Positions 31,882 to 42,949 of a stretch of DNA of 64,000 bases are shown piece by piece. The notes under the pieces were generated by a model, which saw only the letters and a program-made list of their open reading frames with translations, did no database searches and was not told the origin of the DNA. Source of the stretch: Leguminivora glycinivorella (taxonomy: Eukaryota; Arthropoda; Insecta; Lepidoptera; Tortricidae); assembly GCF_023078275.1 (NCBI RefSeq), contig NC_062978.1, forward strand, positions 19,739,883 through 19,803,882, read 5' to 3'. Position 1 is the stretch's first letter, and each line of letters begins with the position of its first letter. Both the position numbers and the translations under genes were made by a program.

Positions 31882-32530
31882 TTTTTAGGGTTCCGTAGTC
31901 AACTAGGAACCCTTATAGTTTCGCCATGTCTGTCTGTCTGTCCGTCTGTCCGTCTGTCCGTCTGTCCGTCCGTCCGTCCGTCCGTCCGTCCGTCCGTCCG
32001 TCCGTCCGTCCGTCCGTCCGTCCGTCCGTCCGTCCGTCCGTCCGTCCGCGGATAATCTCAGTAACCGTTAGCACTAGAAATCTGAAATTTGGTACCAATA
32101 TGTATATCAGTCACGCCAACAAAGTACAAAAATAAAAAATGGAAAAAATGTTTTATTAGGGTACCCCCCCCCCTACATGTAAAGTGGGGGCTGATATTTT
32201 TTTTCATTCCAACCCCAACCTGTGATATATTGTTGGATAGGTATTTAAAAATGAATAAGGGTTTACGATCGTTTAAGATCGTTTTTTGATAATATTAATA
32301 TTTTCGGAAATAATCGCTCCTAAAGGAAAAAAAAGTGCGTCCCCCCAACCTCTAACTTTTGAACCATATGTTTAAAAAATATGAAAAAAATCACAAAAGT
32401 AGACCTTTATAAAGACTTTCTAGGAAAATTGTTTTGAACTTGATAGGTTCAGTAGTTTTTGAGAAAAATACGGAAAACTACGGAACCCTACACTGAGCGT
32501 GGCCCGACACGCTCTTGGCCGGTTTTTTTT
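31882..32530 (+). repeat. GGGTTCCGTA...TTGGCCGG repeat with microsatellite
   Basis: Head TTTTTAGGGTTCCGTAGTC; tail GGCCCGACACGCTCTTGGCC then a T run. The LARD element inserted 5 bp past the tail. Confidence 0.8.
31926..32048. repeat. TCCG/TCTG tetranucleotide microsatellite
   Basis: Roughly 30 tetranucleotide units, first TCTG, then nearly pure TCCG. An expansion of the TCTG/TCCG stretch normally present in this repeat family. The frames across it are simple repeat, not genes. Confidence 0.95.
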
Positions 32531-32535
32531 AGTAT

Positions 32536-32833
32536 TGTAAGAGTAATTATTTATTAATGCCTTATATTTTGATTTATCTTACTGTTATTTATGATGAAAG
32601 TATTAAAGAATATCAATTGACTCATACTAGTCACTGGTTTCCGCCATGTTGCATTGTTATAAAAATGGCGGACATACAGTGACGGTGCCCAGTTCGAGTA
32701 CAGACGAGTTGTAGTAAAGAAGTCTTGAATTATTTATTGTAAATTGGTTGTTAATATGTTTGTTATAAGCGAATAAAGTAAAGTGATGGTACAAGTAATA
32801 GTTTTCATCATCAACCCGGTAATGTCCCCAACA
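32536..32833 (+). repeat. LARD 5' LTR
   Basis: From TGTAAGAGTAATTATTTATT to GGTAATGTCCCCAACA. Contains TATAAAAA (32658-32665) and AATAAA (32772-32777). Confidence 0.92.
32640..32672 (+). promoter_or_regulatory. LTR core promoter with inverted CCGCCAT/ATGGCGG sites
   Basis: CCGCCAT lies about 10 bp before the TATAAAAA box and ATGGCGG overlaps its 3' end, an inverted pair bracketing the TATA box. AAAATGGCGG matches the known YY1/Pleiohomeotic consensus (core GCCAT). Binding is inference. The same arrangement is in the 3' LTR. Confidence 0.5.
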
Positions 32834-32852
32834 GGTCAGAAATGGGACGAAA
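32834..32852 (+). promoter_or_regulatory. Probable LARD primer-binding region
   Basis: GGTCAGAAATGGGACG directly abuts the 5' LTR, where the tRNA primer site must be. I cannot assign the tRNA. Confidence 0.45.
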
Positions 32853-33517
32853 CAAGAATCGGTAAAGATTTTTGCCACGCCACACGAACGTAAGGTTTTC
32901 TTTCCTTTGTTTTTTTTTTGTGGAAGTACCATTATCTTACTTTACGAAACGTGCACTGAAATTGTTATGGTAAGTGAGACATTTATTTTTCTTTCTTTGG
33001 CGTTGAAGAACTGGTTTGATAATCTACCGTCATGACTATATTGCAAAATCTGATGGAATAAAATAATTGTGGTAAATTATATCAATAGATCAATAATACG
33101 CATAAAACAAAAGTATAATTATTGATAAAACGTGCAGTAGTCAATCACTTCTCATTATTTCTTAACATTATTGTTTTAAAAAAAAGAAGGTGTCATCATT
33201 ACATTTACTTACCCTCAGTACTGTGTATGATTAAAAGTTATAACGATTTCTTATTTTTATGAATCCAAAATGGAACACAACTTGTTCAGAAAATTGCATA
33301 TTATTTTACACATTAAGCGCTACGATATGCTGCACCGGTCAATTTGTGACAGTATGTCTTTAAGAAATCGTGGAGTTATGAGTAAACTGGCACTTTGTCA
33401 ATAGGAATAAACTCTTGATTAAACGATTTTTCCTTTGTATTAGCAATGCCTCGAGTTGTTAAAAACGGCTAACAAAATTTTGCTTCAAATTCACATCTCG
33501 GTTTTTGAAAAGTGGTG

Positions 33518-33900
33518 ACATATCATATCATATCATATCATTTATTTCATGCGAAACCATGGTTACAAGAGGTGTTACATAGCATAAATTAGGTACATGG
33601 TCACCCTGCAAGGGCGTAGCACTGTCTTATAGAAAACTAGCTTAAAACCAACATTTATTATACCAGTAAGAAAATAATCATGGGTCAAATACTTGTTACT
33701 TAATTATGATACATATTCGAACTTATCAGATTATACAGATCTGGAATACAATTTAAAATAAATATTTAATTATATAAGCTGTGTAAAAATATGTAATCAT
33801 AAAATATTCTAATATTGCAATTTCTTGAGTCACGGGACACAATATTGGTAAAAAAAATATGTATACATATGACATGTTGATTTTAGTTCAAATTGAAAAT
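33518..33900 (-). mobile_element. LINE 3' end inside the LARD
   Basis: A CATAT repeat (33518-33540) followed by TTTATTTCATGCG reads on the minus strand as a LINE 3' UTR with a microsatellite tail. No coding part recognised; the outer limit is a guess. Confidence 0.4.
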
Positions 33901-34937
33901 TATAATACAGGGTTACTTGATATTTGATGCGTTAAGTACGATATTGATCATAGTATTTTTAATGTATACAAAAGTCATTTCCTTCTGACACGTGGCATAA
34001 TGCCGGACCGTGCCCAAATCCTGGACTAAGTTTTTAAATACTTTGTGTGAATCGAATCCATTCCATTAATCGTTAAATCGAAGTTGTGTCACTGTCATTC
34101 AATTCTGTCACTGAATTTAAAATTTAATGAAATTAACTTTATTGTATTAAAATGCCGGATTGTATATCCATCTGTTTTAATAATGTGACTTCTTATTGTA
34201 AAAAGGAAGTCTTAAGCTTAACCGTAACTAGAAAATTAAAGTTTTGCTATGTTTAATCTGATTGGCAAGAACATGATTGAATGTTACCATATAACGTTTA
34301 TTTCCAATCAAACTAAGTTCTAAATCTTCATCTGTGAAGCATATGTTGTACGTCAAGTCGTTTTAAAAAACATGTTTATCGTTATAGCAGTGGTATCGTT
34401 ACAGCAGTTGTCAATCTATAACAACAATCTAATAATATGATCGTTATCATTTTTTTTTTTAAAGTTTGGTCACCTCTGGTTGTTCGTGAAATAATTTTCG
34501 GATATACGAGTAGTAACTTGTTATAAAACAAAAATGTTTTTCCTTATATGATCAATCATCATTAGTATAAATCTCAAATATTTTAACTGTGTTATAGATT
34601 TTACAAAGTTTAATTCCATGAAAATTGAAGTGCTTGGTCTCCTCTTGCTTGTTGACGGCAGGCAAAAGGTTACATTTATTATTACTATTCTACAATGGCC
34701 AGTGATGGCGCAAGTATCTGATCAATGTATATCAAATCATTCTTCGTATATTACCATGATGATCATGGGTATGTATTCGATGGGAAATCGACAACTAATG
34801 TATAATGCTGTGAATTTAATCAATGATATCATTGTTTGTTTCTGAAATAACACTAATTCAATATTAATTGCAATGATGATTTATATATTGCAATGGTGAT
34901 AATTCAGGCAAATGAGATGACATCACTTCACAATTGT

Positions 34938-35244
34938 AGTCAGATGTCGAGTCAGATGTCGAGTCAGATGTCGAGTCAGATGTCGAGTCAGATGTAGAGT
35001 CAGATGTAGAGTCAGATGTAGAGTCAGATGTAGAGTCAGATGTAGAGTCAGATGTAGAGTCAGATGTAGAGTCAGATGTAGAGTCAGATGTAGAGTCAGA
35101 TGTAGAGTCAGATGTAGAGTCAGATGTAGAGTCAGATGTAGAGTCAGATGTAGAGTCAGATGTAGAGTCAGATGTAGAGTCAGATGTAGAGTCAGATGTA
35201 GAGTCAGATGTAGAGTCAGATGTAGAGTCAGTTGTAGAGTCAGT
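34938..35244. repeat. 12-bp minisatellite (TCAGATGTAGAG)
   Basis: About 25 units of a 12-mer. The first four units read GTCGAG and the rest GTAGAG, so the array expanded mostly from one variant. It translates as SDVE repeats on the plus strand and TSDS repeats on the minus strand; I treat both as artefacts. Confidence 0.97.
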
Positions 35245-35284
35245 CATTATCAAGAGTTATATTAATAGGTGTATTAATCATGTC

Positions 35285-35512
35285 GGTCAATATGTAGAGT
35301 TGGTCAAAATCATGTAAAAGAACGGTCAATATGTAGAGTTGGTAATACTCATGTAACAGAACGGTCAATATGTCGAGTTGGTCATAATCATGTAACAGAA
35401 CGGTCAATATGTCGAGTTGGTCATAATCATGTAAAAGAACGGTCAATATGTAAGTTGGTCATAATCATGTAAAAGAACGGTTAATATGTAGAGTTGGTCA
35501 TGATCATGTAAT
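35285..35512. repeat. 39-bp tandem repeat, six units
   Basis: Unit GGTCAATATGTAGAGTTGGT then CATAATCATGTAAAAGAAC, with small variations and a 38-bp unit. A partial further copy follows near 35598-35660, together with a duplicated GTAACGCGTGAATAATAAAA. Confidence 0.93.
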
Positions 35513-35779
35513 AAGTAATAACGCGTGAATAATAAAATTCGTCCGTAGTTACAGTACACTTTTTGTACGTTTGACTATTTTGATCACAGTACAAGGTATA
35601 ATATGTAGATTTGGTCATAACTCATAATCATGTAATAAGTAGTAACGCGTGAATAATAAAATATTTTGATCGTAGTACAAGGTATACAATTAAGGCTACT
35701 ATGGTACTTATTGGTAGATATCAACAAGGAGGATACCTATGGCACAATGTAACATGTATCTTATGGAATCAATGTTTGA

Positions 35780-35945
35780 TGTACGTGGACGGACGTGTTA
35801 GTGTAAAGCACGTGGATGAACGTGCGAGTCTTTTAAGCGCGTGGATGGACGTGCGAGTATTTTAAGCGCGTGGATGAACGTGCGACTTTTGAAGCGCGTA
35901 GATGTACGTGCGAAGCTTTTAATTTTAATACACGTTGGTGAACGT
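35780..35945. repeat. Roughly 31-bp tandem repeat, five units
   Basis: Unit like GCGCGTGGATGAACGTGCGA plus a short T-rich spacer, progressively degraded towards 35945. Confidence 0.85.
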
Positions 35946-37234
35946 GCTAACGTTTAATTTTAATCTTAATAAATAATACATTAAACAATAATATAAGTAG
36001 TAGAATTCATACTGATATAAGCAATCGATTCAAAATAATCAACCAAAAATAATATTCTAATATTTCATTACACGCCTTACGTTAACAATCGGGATATGTA
36101 GTTGGGAAAGCTTAAATAAAATGTTAGTCAATTACAGATAATTTGAGGCGCAATGCCATGTTCATGAGTGCTTTTATTATTTGAGTTAAAAAAATTACTA
36201 TGTTCATAAATACCTACAAAAGCATCTTAAAAAAAAAATTGTTTTAAGTATCAATGACATTATGAGAGTATATGCGTTATGTGATTTTAGTAACACGGAA
36301 AACCAACCTATTGTTAGACGGACACGTAATCTCGCTTGCCCGTATTATATAAAAATGATTACCTTAATGATATGATAGATCATTTTGTCGACTTCCAATG
36401 AAAAAAAGATCTTCGTAAATTCGATATTATTCAAGGCGATATCATGTAATATTTAATTAAAAAAAATAAAGGGTAACTATATATAATATTAATTGAACAC
36501 AAGTACATCGCTATACTGCATGCATAAATTCTGGTCTCATGGCTTATAATATATATGCAGTTCTTGGTTTTTCTTCAGAAAGCTTAAATCGCTCAAACTA
36601 CATTGCGATGATGTTTCATAAAGCGGTTATTAATTAGTTTTATTCACATTATACCGCGAATATCGCTGCATTAGATAAGTTTTGATTTATTTATTTCATT
36701 AATATAAAAGTACACTTCAATCTTTAATAATTTATATTATGATCGACAATGTTAAACATTACAATTATGGCGACTTTTTGATTGGTTAAGTAGTACAGTA
36801 ATTACATTTTTCTCTTTTGGCTACCCGTATCTAGTTCTTTATGTGTAATATAACCTTGGGTGCTCATTCTCAAAAATAAAGTAACAAAGAACATTATGTT
36901 TTAAATTATTATGCTCGAATCAGAAGTAACAATAAATTTGAATAACACACGCAACTTATACTTATTACTTAGCATAATTTGTTGGTGATATATTTGGTAC
37001 ATACTAAAAGTCAAGTACATATACCTCGTATCGGTTATGAAGAGACCTATCCAAGTATCTGTTATGACTCTTTGCAAGACAAATATTCTGCGATATACTT
37101 ACATTCGTTAAGAATAATATAAAAGGTTCAATGTATAAACCCATTTCATAGATATCAGGAATAAAACTAAAATGTAGAAACCCAACATAATATTCATTGT
37201 CTAAATTGGCAATAGCCTTTCATGGAAAATAAAG

Positions 37235-37420
37235 TTATATTCATATTCATATTTATTTATATTGCACATATACATTACACGTCAGAAACATAAACATTCA
37301 TTATAACTAAGTAATTCTTATTACTCTAAGAATTAAATTATAAAATTTATAAATGTGTTCTATATAATTTAAATACATTATCGCGCTAAATATTACATTT
37401 CAAGGAATTCATTGATGTCA
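37235..37420 (-). mobile_element. LINE 3' tail inside the LARD
   Basis: ATTCATATTCATATTTATTT reads on the minus strand as a microsatellite-tailed LINE end. No coding part recognised. Confidence 0.35.
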
Positions 37421-38265
37421 TAGAATAGAAGGCATTATCAATAAGCCATTTTTTTAATATACTTGATGTATATGTGGATAGACCTCTTGATAATTATATG
37501 AAAACCCCACAGCTTGTAAGCAGTACGAATAATGATTATTCATATACCTTATCTATGTCATTGCAGCCACATTGCTTGTGTATATAATATCTAACGGCTG
37601 TCGCTATAATAAATAGCAATTCGAATAGCAATAGAAACATGTGACAATCATATTAACTTGTTGACAAAAATGAATCTCAAAAGTTCTTTGACAAAACCTT
37701 ATTTTTACTATAATCAGAAATACAGATCAATTTAATTCCACTTATATGGGCCTATAACCTAAATAAAATAACTTGGAATTAACTTACATTAATTATATCC
37801 CCAATATATAAAGAAGTTTTCTATTTCGACATACTATTGCATCAATCTTAACTAGAACCTAAAAAAAGTAATAATGATAACAGAATAAAAAAAATAAAGA
37901 CTTACACCGTGCACCATAGTCGTGTATTTGCGATGGTGCTTAAATAGTTGTTTAATATAATATGTATAATACGTTACAAATGGTAAATAAATAATTAGGC
38001 ACGATATTTCATTAATGACGGGTTATTTGAGTATTTAAAGATTCTGCAGATGTGCATACTGCATAAATCAGAAAAATCTTAAATATAATTACTCAGTATA
38101 GCGATATATTAATAAGTGACGACAATAATTTATTTAATCATAACGACTATCAATACATTGTGACTTATTAAATTGATTACCGAACCATAATAATTTTACC
38201 ATAATTTCGAAGACAGTCGAAATTTTATGTTTCTAAAGAAAGTGTTGCAAGTTTCAGATCAAGGA

Positions 38266-38393
38266 CCCAGGAGCGTCCAGGTGAAAGGGCCAGGGTCTGG
38301 TATTCATTTACCACCCAGGAGTGCCCAGGTGAGAGGGTCGGGGTGTAGATTCACTTCCGACCCAGGAGTGCCCAGGAGAGAGGGTCAGGGTAT
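38266..38393. repeat. Tandem repeat, about three 45-55 bp units
   Basis: CCAGGAGTGCCCAGGTGAGA and GGGTCGGGGT-type blocks repeat three times. GC-rich against the AT-rich interior of the LARD. Confidence 0.8.
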
Positions 38394-38394
38394 A

Positions 38395-38832
38395 TTCATA
38401 TTCATATTCATATTCTTTATTCAGTATTGATTATACATTGTCAGGTTTTACATTCACATATTTATATACAATTTACAAAAATATTTATCTAGTTTAAGTA
38501 TAATTTAATTTATTGTACATTTTCTCATTGGAATTAAAGATTATAATTATTATTTACAAAAAGTGACATATAATTCTATTTTATTCGTATTATATTATGA
38601 TAATTTATGATATTAATTGCATAGTAGGTATATAAAGATACCTCTGTTTCGATCGTCGACTGAGTCCTTAAATGCTGGCATGGTATGCGAGCTTGCGTCT
38701 GGCGGCGCAATATCCGGCGTCCGTGATGAGCAGCTGCGGCAGCAGGCTGACAGAGCTTGGGTGGCCCATGATGCTATTGCCCCGTAGCGGCACGGGAATT
38801 CCGTTCAATCATGTGATGAGGTGGTGATATCA
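38395..38832 (-). pseudogene. 5'-truncated LINE inside the LARD
   Basis: On the minus strand one frame reads PLRGNSIMGHPSSVSLLPQL, then LITDAGYCAARRKLAYHASI and a stop near 38675. A 3' UTR and ATTCAT-type tail (38395-38415) follow. The ending looks like a LINE ORF2 C-terminus; the clade is not assigned. It inserted after the LARD formed. Confidence 0.55.
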
Positions 38833-39403
38833 TAAAATCGTGTAAATATGTTCTTTTTGCTTATGTTTCGCGAGTGAAGTGTGCAGTGAAGTGTTGCATT
38901 GTTTACTGAAATATAGTTATAACTTGTGAATGCCTTCTAATTAATTTAATCATCATAATTTAATTGGATGTAATGAATTCAATTGGATGTAATGAATTTA
39001 ATTAAATGTAATGAATTTAATTGGATCTCAATAATTTAATTGTATCGAAGTAAATCTTATTCATATATTTATTTTTCACAGGCCTATGTCTGATTAATGC
39101 TCTTTCTTTACACTTGATAAGGTTTATAGAAATATTTAAAAATCCATTTTTAGTATACATAAGTTATAGTTTTATTATAATTGAGAATTACTCTTCCATA
39201 AATAAATAATATTTTGCTAATATCAGTCTTACAGCATATCGTAATTATGTGGTAAAGGTATCGGTATGAAGTGTTATATGTTTTGTATTTCTATTGTTTA
39301 AGAATTATTTCAAATGTCTTGTATTGGCTGGTATTGTCTTTCTTTTGAATTATTTCACATTAAGCTTTGGCGAAGGGTCTCGCCTCGAACAGGATGGCCG
39401 AGC

Positions 39404-39701
39404 TGTAAGAGTAATTATTTATTAATGCCTTATATTTTGATTTATCTTACTGTTATTTATGATGAAAGTATTAAAGAATATCAATTGACTCATACTAGTC
39501 ACTGGTTTCCGCCATGTTGCATTGTTATAAAAATGGCGGACATACAGTGACGGTGCCCAGTTCGAGTACAGACGAGTTGTAGTAAAGAAGTCTTGAATTA
39601 TTTATTGTAAATTGGTTGTTAATATGTTTGTTATAAGCGAATAAAGTAAAGTGATGGTACAAGTAATAGTTTTCATCATCAACCCGGTAATGTCCCCAAC
39701 A
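39404..39701 (+). repeat. LARD 3' LTR
   Basis: 298 bp, apparently identical to the 5' LTR, followed by GTAT. The upstream bases AACAGGATGGCCGAGC are only weakly purine-rich for a polypurine tract. Confidence 0.92.
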
Positions 39702-39705
39702 GTAT

Positions 39706-39987
39706 GAATAGGTAGAAGTTTGACCACGATCACACCTGATGGCTGGCTGTTGTGAATTAAGTAACACCTTCGTTTACAGTAATGTTCCCTCCCCCTCCCC
39801 TCCCGTAATAGGCAATATGCCCTCCCTTATAACCTACCTCAATAATTATAGCAAACCGGTTGCAATGGGCGCGGGCCTTAAGTCCTCCATAACCGCCGAA
39901 GCTAACGCCCGCTTGTAAAAACCTCGCCGGTGTAATATCACGACGGGCTATTTTGACTAACTTCTAACATGAAGCTACTAATACAAT
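39706..39987. other. No gene seen
   Basis: Non-coding; a possible LINE 3' fragment (CACACCTGATGGCTGGC) near 39734. Confidence 0.35.
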
Positions 39988-39995
39988 GTCAATAG

Positions 39996-40045
39996 CACAG
40001 ATGTCATATATACCATGTCAGATATGTCATAAATATAGTTCTGTG
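39996..40045. mobile_element. 50-bp hAT-like mini element
   Basis: CACAGATGTCATATATACCA...ATAGTTCTGTG is flanked by the 8-bp duplication GTCAATAG (39988-39995 and 40046-40053). It keeps only the two ends of the 43.1-kb family. Confidence 0.8.
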
Positions 40046-40080
40046 GTCAATAGCAACCACAAATTCAACATTCGTCATTT

Positions 40081-40470
40081 ATACTCATACTCATACTCAT
40101 TTATTTATAATATTGTTACATATTACACGTCACAATTGATTTAGGTACATAGTTATTATATGGTATAAACAGAGGAGTTGAGTATTTGAAGGAAGTGTGC
40201 AATAGGATGGAGATCCATGTATCACGCTTCATGTAAATATAAATGAATTTAATATCAGAAAGTTTTAAGTACATATTTGTAATTATTTTATTTTCTACTA
40301 ACCATTTATTGTAATTCTAATATTTCTAATTATATTAAATTATGTTGTAAATGTTTGATTGGTTGATAAACAGGTGACGGGGTATAAAAAAAACCTGTAG
40401 CCTTACCGCAAATACGCAAAAGTTTAACACTGTGTTTGCTCTTTAACTGCGCAACTTACTTTCTATCCCG
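40081..40470 (-). mobile_element. LINE 3' tail, then unassigned DNA
   Basis: ACTCATACTCATACTCATTT reads on the minus strand as a microsatellite-tailed LINE end. Nothing further is recognised up to 40470. Confidence 0.35.
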
Positions 40471-41079
40471 TTTTCCAAATTAAATCCCGAATATCGAATT
40501 TCGACGACCGGTCTGGCGCAGTCAGTAGTGACCCTGCCTGCTGCGCCGCGGTCCCGGGTTCGAATCCCGGTAAGGACATTTATTTGTGTGATGAGCACAG
40601 ATATTTGTTCCTGAGTCATGGATGTTTTCTATGTATATAAGTATTTATATATTATATATATATATATCGTTGTCTGAGTACCCACAACACAAGCCTTCTT
40701 GAGCTTACCGTGGGCCTCAGTAAATCTGTGTAAGAATGTCCTATAATATTTATTTATTTATTATTTATTTCACCAGATCTGGACGTGTTTGGGCTCATTC
40801 TTCTCAGAATCACGAGCTGATTCGATACAAAAGCCCCGACGAAAGACACCCGACGATAAAAAAATGTATCCTATTTTTTTTTCCTTTTACGTCACGATTT
40901 TTGTATGAACTTACTACGAGCGTGACGTATTGGAAACTCGAATTTTGTATGGAAAATTTGGGACATATTTTTTATCATCGGGATCGATCGATCGAATCAG
41001 CTCGTGATTCTGAGAAGAATGAGCCCAAACACGTCCAGATCTGGTAAAATTCGATATTCGGGATTTAATTTGGAAAACG
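40471..41079. mobile_element. Fold-back element split by a SINE
   Basis: Outer arms GTTTTCCAAATTAAATCCCG (40471 on) and its mirror ending 41079, plus inner arms CCAGATCTGGACGTGTTTGG (40773-40826) and its mirror (40992-41045), form one arm of about 88 bp on each side. The right arm is continuous and the left is interrupted by the SINE. The inner AGAATCACGAGCT block relates it to the 24.0 and 30.0 kb family. Confidence 0.82.
40502..40772 (+). mobile_element. tRNA-headed SINE, intact copy
   Basis: Head GACCGGTCTGGCGCAG, box B GGGTTCGAATCCC, body GTGATGAGCACAGATATTTG, CGTTGTCTGAGTACCCACAA and ACCGTGGGCCTCAG, ending in an ATTT-rich tail. ATTTC flanks both sides and may be the target duplication. 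Related copies are at 19.3 and 55.7 kb. Confidence 0.9.
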
Positions 41080-42036
41080 CCCAGCTATGCCTAGCCGAAA
41101 CAACAATCGTTGATCAACGCTAGACGCCGATCGCAACGTAGTCTGTCTTCGTCGCCTCAGTACAGAAAAACGATAAAGCACAGGTAGCACATGACTGACA
41201 CTGGCGAGCAAATATATGAAAGAGGTGCGTTCCTAGCACATAGTCTAAGCTCGTGTAGGTGAACGCGTACTATGCTTGTATGAGTGAAATATGACAGGTC
41301 GACTGGGCGCGTTTTTGACAGGCGGTAACTGTGAGGTAACTACTAGGGTACTGGCACTAACGTATTAGTGCGATATTATACACCAAAAAATGAGTATTAG
41401 AAAGGTACTATATTTATTTTTATTCGAATATTCAATCTATGAATAAGTTATGAAACTAATTTAAATGCTTAAAAACAAACAGACTTTACAATCCTTGCTT
41501 TAATTTATTCTCGAATAAAATTAGTTAAAACACTTAAATCTAAATCTTGTTATTCTTTTAACTTTAAAATTCACTTATAACTTTCACCAGTTATTCGATA
41601 TCTTTATTTTAAATGTACTTTGTTGTAAAGTTTTTCGTGTTGTATTTCAAATAAGTTAATTAATTTAAAATAATATAATACAAAATAATAATATATTGCT
41701 TTATTTCAATAATTAATCTAACAAAGGATTCCTGGAGGATACTTTTACCGTTATTCATGAAAAACTTAAAATAGGTACTGATCACTAAAATTTTGTTTTA
41801 TCCTTTTATCACAAATACCTACATCACTCAACATGATACATTTTTTTCGGTAGATTAGAAACTAAAAATCTTCTACTAATTTAAATTGCCTGCGTCTAAA
41901 ACTAGTAATAGTCACCCGTTGTTCCCTTTCGGCAAGAAACCCTAAAAATATGGTAATAGTTATTGACTCGTGTGTTTGGCATTTCAAATTAGGGATATTA
42001 AGAAACAAGTTTATTTAATACTATAGAAAAAAAAAA
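41080..42036. other. No gene; unclassified repeat near 41.2 kb
   Basis: GTGCGTTCCTAGCACATAGT to CAGGTCGACTGGGCGCG (41225-41312) looks like a repeat I have seen in moths but cannot name. The rest is AT-rich. Confidence 0.35.
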
Positions 42037-42215
42037 TCCATACTAATATTATAAAAGGGAAAGTGCGTGTGTCTGTTTGTTTGTCCGTCTTTCACGAAAA
42101 AATGCAGCGACGAATCGACGTGATTTTTTAGGTGGAGATAGTTGAAGGGATAGAGAGTGACATACTCTACTTTTTGTCTCTTTCTAACGCGAGCGAAGCC
42201 GCAGGCAAAAACTAA
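42037..42215 (+). mobile_element. Helitron-like non-autonomous element, copy 1
   Basis: Starts TCCATACTAATATTATAAA and ends GCGAGCGAAGCCGCAGGCAA then CTAA. The 5' TC, a GC-rich short hairpin near the 3' end and a CTRR-like terminus with no inverted repeats fit Helitrons. No Rep/helicase. Confidence 0.65.
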
Positions 42216-42949
42216 GAATTATAGCAATTCTCTACTACAATTTCAGGCACGCCCTCTCTTTAGTAAAATACCACATCCAAACAACCCAACTTCCCGCCCA
42301 GTCCTCTTAGCAAAAGGTTCTTCATTACCTTCCAGACGAGGTAATAGCAGGGCCGACACACGCGAGCATAACCTCTTAATTTATAGAACGAAACTAATGA
42401 AATTCCTGCGCAAAGTTTATTGCTCGCGACAGCCCTAACAATTTTCGGGAGCACGGTTCAGACTCTCTAATCGTTTCTTTAATTATTTCTAAATTAATGT
42501 TTTGTCTTTGGTACGGTAATTTTGTCGGATATCCGCTGGAATGAAATATCTTGCTAACAAGTACGTTCCACCAATTTGACGCGGAATTTCTGGTAAAATG
42601 GAATTAAATTTGCCTTTGTTTTGGCGAAAGGGAAAACATGAGCTTTTTAACAAGTGCCTTCATTAACCTTATGAACGCCTTAGGAAGTATAAGGTATTTA
42701 ACGTTATAAATAACGTTGCTCCATCTAATTTTAGTAGTTCATTTATTTTCTGGTATATTTTACACACTGTACTGTACTTAGTTTGACTTATAGTAGGTTT
42801 ATAATACTGGTATTTTATTGTTTGAAATTGATGATTGAATTCATTTTGATAAATACATATATTATATTTATTTTTTATTGGTTACTTTTGGCTACTTAAC
42901 CGATTTCCCAAAAATAATTATCTTGTCTTTTATCGTCGACTAGTAAAGG
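42216..42949. other. No gene seen
   Basis: Non-coding. Overlapping 93- and 64-codon frames on opposite strands at 42.2-42.45 kb have no motif. Confidence 0.4.

Larger units (their letters stand above)
32536..39701 (+). mobile_element. Non-coding LTR retrotransposon (LARD-type), about 7.17 kb
   Basis: Two 298-bp LTRs (32536-32833 and 39404-39701) that look identical, with TG...CA ends, are flanked by the 4-bp duplication GTAT (32532-32535 and 39702-39705). A 4-bp duplication fits Ty3/gypsy-type integrase. The 6.57-kb interior has no frame resembling gag, protease, RT or integrase, and the few frames above 70 codons are tandem repeats or featureless. Identical LTRs with no coding capacity mean the element moved recently as a non-coding unit, using enzymes from another element. 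Confidence 0.9.

Noticed and set aside
34864..35253. 129-codon Thr-Ser-Asp-Ser repeat frame (minus strand)
   Set aside because: It is the translation of a 12-bp minisatellite; the other strand is equally open as Ser-Asp-Val-Glu repeats.
34938..35512. CRISPR-like regular spacing
   Set aside because: Units are contiguous tandem repeats with no unique spacers, in a eukaryotic transposon.
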